This document shows positions 55,187-61,406 of a stretch of 64,000 nucleotides of DNA, one piece after another. The translations under genes and the position numbers were made by a program. Below the pieces are notes generated by a model, which was given only the letters and a program-made list of their open reading frames with translations, searched no databases and was not told the DNA's origin. Within the stretch, counting starts at the first letter, position 1, and the number at the start of each line of letters is the position of its first letter. Source of the stretch: Clostridiaceae bacterium (lineage in GTDB: Bacteria; Bacillota; Clostridia; Lachnospirales; Lachnospiraceae); NCBI GenBank assembly GCA_902362865.1, contig CABIYE010000018.1:1-64000 (forward strand), in the 5' to 3' direction.

Positions 55187-55475
55187 TTGACATTTTTGCT
55201 ATTTTATGATATTTTACCAACAAGAATGTACATTTAGATCATTAACATCCTGAATCAGAGCATTATCTTCTATGGGTAGGTCGTGGGAATTGAAAGAATT
55301 GAAAAGAACTTAGAATGGAAGAAATATAGATTTTAGGCAATAAAACAAATGACTGCGAGCCTGTAGCGGAATGGCGAAGAGGTGAGCAGTGCGGCCTAAA
55401 AACAGCACAGGATGTATAGATAAAAACCTAAAAGTAATCCGCCAAGATGCGTAAGAAGTCTTGGCTGATTTTTTG
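55187..55475 (+). ncRNA. Candidate structured small RNA
   Basis: A self-contained transcription unit without an open frame. It has TTGACA (55187-55192), a 17-base spacer and TATTTT (55210-55215), then about 255 bases ending in a terminator, AATC-c-GCCAAGA with TCTTGGC-t-GATT and six T (55436-55472). Inside are nested stems TTTTAGGC (55331-55338) with GCCTAAAA (55394-55401) and ACTGC with GCAGT. I compared it by eye with RNase P RNA, SRP RNA, tmRNA and 6S RNA and did not find their signatures. Confidence 0.5.
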
Positions 55476-55476
55476 T

Positions 55477-56670
55477 CTACATTAACTTATTTTTATCAAA
55501 TCCAGGAGTTTCTATCCAAAATTCAGGAGCTTTATCGTCATTGACAACTCCCGCCGTAGATAGATTCTCTTTAGAGAGATAAATAGCGGGCTCCCCATCA
55601 TTCTCGGAACTTGTTTGCCGTTTATAAATATACTTATATCCTTCTCTTTTTTTCTGTTCCAGAAATTCATCCATATCATCGAAATTAACAACTTCTTTCG
55701 ATATCAGGCGCGGCAGCTTGGCTTCGAATTGGAGTATTCGCCCCGATAATATGTGCTCATCTATGGGAATCACAAACATCGATTCTTTAGGTATTTCATA
55801 TTTTTCAAAAACATGTTTAATTCCCTCTATTGAAGATGTTTTTAGTTGCTTTATCTCTAATATGGCAGAAAAGAAGCACAGAATCCTCAAGCCATAGAGC
55901 TCATCTTCAGCCATTTTGTCTCTACATTTTAGAATTGCTAACGCGAAATACTTGTAGTCATCATCTGTGAATCTAGAGTCGTTAACTTGTTTGAGGGCCG
56001 CATTCTTATGTTCGTCTATAGTGCCATCCAGCGCAGCTCTACACATTTCGCGAAATATTTCCCCCGCTTGATAACTCACTGTATTATTTTCTAATTCCCG
56101 AATAGCCTTTTCAACGTCCCGGCTTAAATGTGGGATATATTTTACATAATCTTCACGCAATATAGCGACTTCTAATGCATGCGCAAGAAATAAACAAGAC
56201 TCCTCTAGATTGTCATCTTTTAATGCGGATACTGCTTCTGAATACTCTTGGTTAAATTGTTCTCGTATTTCCGCAGGAATAGAAAGATCATCTTGAGTAA
56301 GATTCCAAATTTCTTTTAAAAGATTATAGTGGTCATACTTAGAGATTGCGCTAGGAAATATTCTCTGAAAATGTTGCTGTATTAATTTAAGGGAATCTTT
56401 TCTCCGAAAAGTGTTCTGAATATCGTCTGCGATTTTGCGACCACCCTTCCTATATCTTGAAAGCGTTGCTGCATCGATGGAACTATCGCCTTCTCCAATT
56501 AAATTCTGCTTTTCAGATTCATTCATGGCAGCACACAGTAGAATATATTTATCTACGTTATCGGCGTTAGCTTTAATAAATCTGATAGATTCTATTTCTG
56601 GATTAAAAGTACCCCTGCAATATTCTCTAAATATTTTTTCATAATTCATATAATTTAAATTTTTTTCCAT
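55477..56670 (-). CDS. Unrecognised 397-residue protein with an N-terminal HTH-like motif
   Basis: Soluble and mostly helical. Near residue 65 the segment SSIDAATLSRYRKGGRKIADDI reads like the recognition helix and turn of a Cro/XRE-type DNA-binding domain. The middle is TPR-like (LKDDNLEESCLFLAHALEVAI). The C-terminal third (YKYIYKRQTSSENDGEPAIY) is unrecognised. Start at MEKNLNY, with GAGGG eight bases upstream. It is divergent from the 56.8-60.3 kb operon and faces it across about 200 bases that hold three TTGACAT repeats, so it is a candidate regulator. A defence effector is an alternative. Confidence 0.5.
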   Translation of the reverse strand: MEKNLNYMNYEKIFREYCRGTFNPEIESIRFIKANADNVDKYILLCAAMNESEKQNLIGEGDSSIDAATLSRYRKGGRKIADDIQNTFRRKDSLKLIQQHFQRIFPSAISKYDHYNLLKEIWNLTQDDLSIPAEIREQFNQEYSEAVSALKDDNLEESCLFLAHALEVAILREDYVKYIPHLSRDVEKAIRELENNTVSYQAGEIFREMCRAALDGTIDEHKNAALKQVNDSRFTDDDYKYFALAILKCRDKMAEDELYGLRILCFFSAILEIKQLKTSSIEGIKHVFEKYEIPKESMFVIPIDEHILSGRILQFEAKLPRLISKEVVNFDDMDEFLEQKKREGYKYIYKRQTSSENDGEPAIYLSKENLSTAGVVNDDKAPEFWIETPGFDKNKLM

Positions 56671-56686
56671 AATAATATCCCTCTTC

Positions 56687-56716
56687 ATGTCAACAAAAAT
56701 GTCAACTCAATGTCAA
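56687..56716. repeat. Three TTGACAT direct repeats
   Basis: ATGTCAA occurs at 56687-56693, 56699-56705 and 56710-56716 (TTGACAT on the minus strand), spaced 12 and 11 bases, about one helical turn each. They lie 17-46 bases upstream of the 397-residue gene's start. They could be regulator-binding sites or stacked -35 elements. Confidence 0.65.
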
Positions 56717-56866
56717 TTGGTCTTTCATATATTCTTGCTTCGGTTCGTAATACAATAGCATCAAGAAAAGCGGGAGGTTCCAAAAGTAGAATCTGAATAC
56801 TTTAAACTACTTGTATTATAACATTTTTCTCGCTTTTTTCAATCCATCGTAAAGGAGGTGAGATCT

Positions 56867-57004
56867 ATGATGGAATCTCTGAAACTGAGAAGCGATATCG
56901 TCTCTATGGCTGATATCGGTCCTAAAGACGGCAGTAGTGTAGGTCAGGATACTGATTTTACGCGTTCTCTTCCGCCAGGAACCTTTAGATCTAAAAGTTT
57001 CTAA
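56867..57004 (+). CDS. 45-residue peptide opening the JAB-E1 operon
   Basis: The ATG follows AAAGGAGGTGAGATCT, the best ribosome site in the area, so it is probably expressed strongly. The 45-residue product (starts MMESLKLRSDIVSMADIGPK, ends LPPGTFRSKSF) has no signal peptide, membrane helix or cysteine. It is too short for a beta-grasp ubiquitin-like fold and lacks a di-glycine end. It could be a peptide substrate for the adenylating enzyme downstream, a leader peptide controlling the operon, or a precursor trimmed by the JAB protease. A perfect hairpin follows its stop. Confidence 0.5.
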   Translation: MMESLKLRSDIVSMADIGPKDGSSVGQDTDFTRSLPPGTFRSKSF

Positions 57005-57016
57005 TTTTACATCTTT

Positions 57017-57044
57017 TTGCGAAGAGTCTACTGGCTCTTCGCAA
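57017..57044 (+). promoter_or_regulatory. Intercistronic hairpin
   Basis: A perfect 10-bp stem, TTGCGAAGAG with CTCTTCGCAA, around loop TCTACTGG. No T-run follows. It separates the 45-residue gene from the next ribosome site and may tune relative expression or mRNA stability. Confidence 0.65.
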
Positions 57045-57070
57045 TCTTCTACAGAAAGAAGGTGCAAAGA

Positions 57071-57400
57071 ATGTACGGAGAACACGTAAGATTGCTCTAC
57101 CGAGATATAGATGACTGCATGACATTTGATTTTGTATTCTTTGATCTTGGTCTTCGAACGGAATCTTGGCGCATCTATATCATTAAAAATATCGATTACG
57201 GTAATCGACCAAGTGATGGGCACAGTACGCACAGACTGAAGGACGAAGATGAAACCTATGAATATATCTGCTGGGATGGCGAATTGATGAGTCTCGAGGA
57301 CGCAAAGCAAGTTGCGGCTGTTTGGGCGGATTGCACATCTAGATATATTAGAGGACTACGAAGTTTCGACTCATATGTTTCGCGGCTCACCGGAAGTTAA
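57071..57400 (+). CDS. 109-residue protein, candidate E2-like
   Basis: A small soluble protein with its own site (AGAAGG). The N-terminal half looks like alternating strands (FDFVFFDLG, SWRIYIIKN). The C-terminal half holds THRLKDEDETYEYICWDGEL followed by SLEDAKQVAAVWADCTSRYI. Histidine followed by ...YICW-D-G resembles the histidine/active-cysteine arrangement (Cys-67) of bacterial E2-like proteins encoded with JAB and E1 genes. That reading is mine from motif spacing and context, not from a family match. It could instead be the ubiquitin-like partner. It sits 43 bases before the JAB-E1 gene. Confidence 0.5.
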   Translation: MYGEHVRLLYRDIDDCMTFDFVFFDLGLRTESWRIYIIKNIDYGNRPSDGHSTHRLKDEDETYEYICWDGELMSLEDAKQVAAVWADCTSRYIRGLRSFDSYVSRLTGS

Positions 57401-57443
57401 TGTAGGCATATCTAATACACAAATAAACACGGAGGATAAAAAT

Positions 57444-58793
57444 ATGTTTTTAAAGAAAATTAAAGAAGGCTTAAAACCCACACCAGACACGCTTAAAGAC
57501 TTGCAGAAATCACTCGCATATCAAACCCCTGAGCAGCTTGCCATGCTTGGATCGTCGGACGGAAAAGAGGTAGATGTCACGTTCTATATTAGTAAATCAA
57601 AGTCTACGCAAATTAGTTGCGAGCCGGATGTTGAAATTTGCAACAAAGTTATTCAGGAGTGGCATAGAAAAGGCATTGAATTTTGCGGATTTGCGCATTC
57701 GCATCCGGGCGCCTATTCACGACTGTCCGTTTCAGATATAGAATATGGCGGCAAAATCATGGATACCTTAGACATGGATAGCATCGAATTGCCGATCGTC
57801 ATATTAGACCCGCGACTTGACGGTGGCTGTACTGTTTTCTGGTATACGCTCTATCATGACAGAAGCTTCATTGGCAATCCTCGTGAAGTCTATACATTGC
57901 CTGGAGATCAACCCGAGATGCCAGAAAATTTTCATTCAAGAATTAGTAAGACGCTTCCGATTGAGATACTGAAAGATTCCACTATCATTCAGATTGGCTG
58001 TGGCGGTTCGGTCGGAGCTACAGAGGCTTTAGCAAGATGTGGAATCGGCAGGTTTATACTTATAGACCCGGATATTTGCAATCCACATAATATCCTAACG
58101 CAGAGATCATATTTGGCTGAATCGGGCCAAGCAAAAGTGAAAGCTCTCGCAAATAAGATTCTCAATGTTAATCCAAAAGCAAAAGTAGATATTTATTGGA
58201 AGGCTATTACTGACGATACTACGATCGAAGAATTTACGAACATGCTTCCAAAGGATATCTTAGAAGACTTTGGCAAGGTATTAGTAGTGGCGAGCACGGA
58301 TAATTTTCATGCGCAGGATGCGATTCTTAATATTGCATTAAAATTAGGTGTCCCGTTCATGGCGCCTCAGATGTATGAAGGTGGATTAGCTTCGGAAATT
58401 GTGTTTTATTACCCTGGCGTCACTAAGACTTGTCCTAAATGTATTTTACATAGTCGATATGAAGCATATAAAAAAGGCTACAAGAACACGGTAACTTCAG
58501 AAGGGACTATTTATCCATCAGTATTGCAGACGAATGCTATCGAGGTGCAAGTCGCATTAATGTTGCTACTATATCACAAAGGCGACTATAGATATTCAGG
58601 TATGCTGGATCGTGTTGCGGACCGCAATCTTGTACTTTTAAGATTGGCGCCGAACGCCGGCGAAGCATATGGCTTAAATTTTCTCGATACTGCAATGGAT
58701 GAGAGATTCTCTTTCTTCGGTGAAGCATTATGGGTTCCTGTAAAACCGATGGAAAATTGTCCTATCTGTAACTGTAATGAAGTAGTTGCATAG
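57444..58793 (+). CDS. JAB deubiquitinase-like/ThiF-E1 fusion protein
   Basis: A 449-residue fusion. Residues about 40-150 are a JAB/MPN metalloprotease with the complete JAMM motif: His-85, His-87, Ser-95 and Asp-98 (AHSHPG...SVSD). Residues about 178-445 are an E1/ThiF adenylating domain: nucleotide loop IGCGGSVG (184-191), LIDPD (207-211), the R-x(9)-K pair of QRSYLAESGQAK, and DN at 286-287. Two CxxC pairs (330/333 and 439/442) should bind zinc. There is no obvious thioester cysteine outside these pairs. Combining activation and removal in one chain is typical of bacterial ubiquitin-like pathways. CGGAGG supports the start. Confidence 0.88.
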   Translation: MFLKKIKEGLKPTPDTLKDLQKSLAYQTPEQLAMLGSSDGKEVDVTFYISKSKSTQISCEPDVEICNKVIQEWHRKGIEFCGFAHSHPGAYSRLSVSDIEYGGKIMDTLDMDSIELPIVILDPRLDGGCTVFWYTLYHDRSFIGNPREVYTLPGDQPEMPENFHSRISKTLPIEILKDSTIIQIGCGGSVGATEALARCGIGRFILIDPDICNPHNILTQRSYLAESGQAKVKALANKILNVNPKAKVDIYWKAITDDTTIEEFTNMLPKDILEDFGKVLVVASTDNFHAQDAILNIALKLGVPFMAPQMYEGGLASEIVFYYPGVTKTCPKCILHSRYEAYKKGYKNTVTSEGTIYPSVLQTNAIEVQVALMLLLYHKGDYRYSGMLDRVADRNLVLLRLAPNAGEAYGLNFLDTAMDERFSFFGEALWVPVKPMENCPICNCNEVVA

Positions 58794-58809
58794 CTTGGAG
58801 GTGATTCTA

Positions 58810-60300
58810 TTGTTGGATTACGAAGTATTTAAAATGGCAGATTTATCGGAACTTAAAGATGCGATGGATACGCTGGATGATAAGCCTATTGGCGCTACTT
58901 ATGATTACGAATGTCGCCTTACGGAATCTTGCATACCGAGAGAGCTGACTGTTAAGTTTTGGAAACCAAGTCCTAATACATATGGACTGTTTACAGATCC
59001 GCACTTTGCGTATTCGGGAGGTAACTTGTTAATTAAAATGCTTTCCGATGTTCATGCACTCAAATTTGATTGCTGGAATACTTTTGAGCAGGGACTGCGG
59101 TTAATCGGCGAGGGGGATAATGTATCCCCCGCTCCTTCACTAAACACTCCATCTGTGGGGCAAACTCCGCAATTAGAGTCAGATGAAGGCATGATGCCAC
59201 GGACAGACGTCTCTACTATTACGGACTGGGATTTAATTTCAATGCCAGAAAGCAATACCGCTGTTCGCACCGTAGATTATCTCGACATTCTCAGCAAATT
59301 GAGCCAGAGCATCATGGGACAAGAAGATCAGCTTAAAACTATTTCTTTTATTACCGCTCAGCATGTCAACAAGCTGAAGCCTAATAAGCCAGTATCTTTT
59401 ATGTTCTCTGGGCCGCCTGGTGTTGGAAAATCTGAGACTGCGAAGGTCTTAGCATCTGCTCTCACAGAGCTTACGGGACATCACTATTCTGAATTGAAAA
59501 TAGATTTTAATACTTTCACTGAAGCTCATACTGTGCATAGACTGACTGGAGCGCCTGCGGGATATATAGGATATGACGACGAGCCGCTTTTTGAAACAAT
59601 AGCGAAAAATGAGAGGACAGTCGTGGTGGCTGACGAAATCGACAAAGCGCATCCAGAGGTATTGAAGATATTTATGTCCATATTGGATGCGGGCGAATGT
59701 ATTGCCAATAAACCTAGACCTGATGGTTCTCGGGAATATAACTTTAAAAACTGTATCTTTATTTTTACTTCAAACTACAACCTTGCATCAGGCGATAGTT
59801 CAGTGTTCGATAAGCAGCGTATTGGATTTATCGTACGTGATTTCGCCGAATCTTCGGACACATCTGATGAAGGCGTAACTGTAGATTATGAAAACGCCGA
59901 GCAAAAAGAAATCGCAAAAACTCTGCCTATGCAGATATATGAGAAAAATGAACAAGCTCGTAAGAACTTTGTGAAAGTCGGAACTTTGAGAGAAATCGCA
60001 TCAAGATTCCAATGTTTTGTTAACTTTGATCCATTATCCAAACAGGCAAAGTGCAAGATTTTGGCGAAGCAAATTGTGGAATCAGGACTTGAATACTCCC
60101 ACTCCATCTCATACATAGCGCCGGGTATTATGCAAGGAATTATCGATGCGGCAATGTCGGGAGACAGCTTGACCGTCCGATCCTTCCGAGCCATTATTGA
60201 GGGTTATCTTGCCCCGCTTTTTGCTAGCACGGAAATACTGGAAAACCAAACTTATCGTCTTGAAGGCACCTTGGATGCTCCTCGAATGATACCGCAATAG
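58810..60300 (+). CDS. Single-ring AAA+ unfoldase (ClpB-D2-like) with a novel N-domain
   Basis: About 496 residues. The start is a TTG with GGAGGTG five to six bases upstream; the next ATG has none. Residues 1-90 form an unrecognised domain (YDYECRLTESCIPRELTVKF) and 95-165 a polar linker. The AAA+ module follows: Walker A FSGPPGVGKSETAK (about 201), pore loop GYIGYD (about 250), Walker B VVVADEIDKAHPE (about 272), sensor 1 FIFTSN and a C-terminal small domain. The pore loop and DEIDKAHPEV are characteristic of the second ring of ClpA/ClpB. No ClpP-docking loop is evident. It lies 16 bases after the JAB-E1 gene. Confidence 0.85.
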   Translation: MLDYEVFKMADLSELKDAMDTLDDKPIGATYDYECRLTESCIPRELTVKFWKPSPNTYGLFTDPHFAYSGGNLLIKMLSDVHALKFDCWNTFEQGLRLIGEGDNVSPAPSLNTPSVGQTPQLESDEGMMPRTDVSTITDWDLISMPESNTAVRTVDYLDILSKLSQSIMGQEDQLKTISFITAQHVNKLKPNKPVSFMFSGPPGVGKSETAKVLASALTELTGHHYSELKIDFNTFTEAHTVHRLTGAPAGYIGYDDEPLFETIAKNERTVVVADEIDKAHPEVLKIFMSILDAGECIANKPRPDGSREYNFKNCIFIFTSNYNLASGDSSVFDKQRIGFIVRDFAESSDTSDEGVTVDYENAEQKEIAKTLPMQIYEKNEQARKNFVKVGTLREIASRFQCFVNFDPLSKQAKCKILAKQIVESGLEYSHSISYIAPGIMQGIIDAAMSGDSLTVRSFRAIIEGYLAPLFASTEILENQTYRLEGTLDAPRMIPQ

Positions 60301-60305
60301 GAAGC

Positions 60306-60370
60306 ATGTTTTTCTGAAAAACATAAACTGTTGTAAAAAATACAACAGCGTAAAAACTGTTATTTTTTAC
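60306..60370. repeat. Three consecutive AT-rich hairpins
   Basis: ATGTTTTT/AAAAACAT (60306-60324), CTGTTGTA/TACAACAG (60328-60348) and GTAAAAA/TTTTTAC (60350-60370), all perfect, follow the AAA+ stop codon. They may act as a terminator cluster for the operon or as binding sites. The remaining sequence up to the MT-A70 gene holds no gene, but a GGGCG/CGCCC hairpin (60497-60518) lies just before the next ribosome site. Confidence 0.6.
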
Positions 60371-60533
60371 ACTTTTGACCCCTGTTAAGGAGTGACGAAT
60401 CGCTTAAATAGCCAGAAAAAATCATTATATTTTTTGCTTACAGTACATGTTTTACTCAACTCAAAGGCAGCAAGCCTTAGAACATTAAAATGCATTGGGC
60501 GCACCAAGTGAGTCGCCCGGAAAGGAGGCACCT

Positions 60534-61193
60534 ATGCCAGATCAAAGACACCCTACAACCGAACCTCTCATCTCTACGACCGAATTCACTGCTCCTTCGA
60601 CAAAGTTAGTGTGGCCGGAACCTCGTAAAAAGTTCAGCGTTATAGTCGCAGATCCGCCTTGGGATAAAGATCAAAAAGGCAGACATGGTGCAGGAAGACA
60701 TTACAATCTCATGACTCTTGACTCCATCATGAATATGCCAGTTGAAGATTTGGCTGAAGAAAATGCACATCTTTGGCTATGGGTAACGAACAGTACATCG
60801 CATGATGCATTTCATGTGATGGAAAAATGGGGCTTCACCTTCCGTAGGATGTTCCACTGGGATAAACCAGTGATGGGACTTGGAAATTATGGCAGAACTG
60901 CAAGTGAGGCAGTTTATCTAGGAACACGAGGTAAAGCACCAGTTAAATTCCGCTCGCAACCCGACTGGTTCTTTAGTCCGCGCCAAGATCATTCACATAA
61001 GCCTGAAGAATTCTTCGCAATCGTTGAGAGGCTTTATGACGGACCTTATCTCGAGTTATTTGCCCGTAGACATCCAAGCAGTAATAAAGATTGGAGTGTT
61101 TGGGGTAACGAGATTGAATCAGATATATTTATCCCCGGCTATCCGGTTCCTAAGTATAGTGCGAAGGCCATTCTGCCGAAGGAGGAGGCGTAA
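60534..61193 (+). CDS. MT-A70-family adenine methyltransferase
   Basis: A 219-residue protein. The catalytic motif VIVADPPWDK (DPPW at 40-43) and the segment HLWLWVTNSTSHDAFHVMEKWGF are typical of bacterial MT-A70 N6-adenine methylases. ARRHPSSNKDWSVWGNE is the usual C-terminal signature. AAAGGAGG sits before the chosen ATG. There is no restriction partner next to it, so it is probably an orphan DNA methylase of the mobile element, possibly protecting it from host restriction. Confidence 0.9.
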   Translation: MPDQRHPTTEPLISTTEFTAPSTKLVWPEPRKKFSVIVADPPWDKDQKGRHGAGRHYNLMTLDSIMNMPVEDLAEENAHLWLWVTNSTSHDAFHVMEKWGFTFRRMFHWDKPVMGLGNYGRTASEAVYLGTRGKAPVKFRSQPDWFFSPRQDHSHKPEEFFAIVERLYDGPYLELFARRHPSSNKDWSVWGNEIESDIFIPGYPVPKYSAKAILPKEEA

Positions 61194-61199
61194 TGAATA

Positions 61200-61394
61200 A
61201 TGAACTCTCCAGAAAGCCTGATTTCAAGAATCCTGAAGATAGCAGTCTCACTCGTCATCTCGGCTTATCTTATCAAGATGAGTGTCTGTATTATAGCGAG
61301 CGTTTGGAAAATCATTGCACTCATCGCTGTCATTGGCATTGGCCTCTACATCGCCATTCGTATCTGGCGGAACCGGCATGGCGGGCAATGGTAG
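61200..61394 (+). CDS. Two-helix mini membrane protein
   Basis: A 64-residue protein with two hydrophobic helices (LKIAVSLVISAYLIKMSVCI and VWKIIALIAVIGIGLYIAI) and a basic end. An overlapping frame starting at 61193 is also open, but its product is irregular and Cys/His-rich without pattern, so I prefer this one. It begins seven bases after the methylase stop and lies directly before the coupling ATPase, which itself lacks membrane helices. Confidence 0.55.
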   Translation: MNSPESLISRILKIAVSLVISAYLIKMSVCIIASVWKIIALIAVIGIGLYIAIRIWRNRHGGQW

Positions 61395-61406
61395 GAGGAC
61401 CGCATT

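Noticed and set aside
55187..55475. Assignment of the candidate RNA to RNase P, tmRNA, SRP or 6S RNA
   Set aside because: The conserved core sequences of these RNAs were not found by eye.
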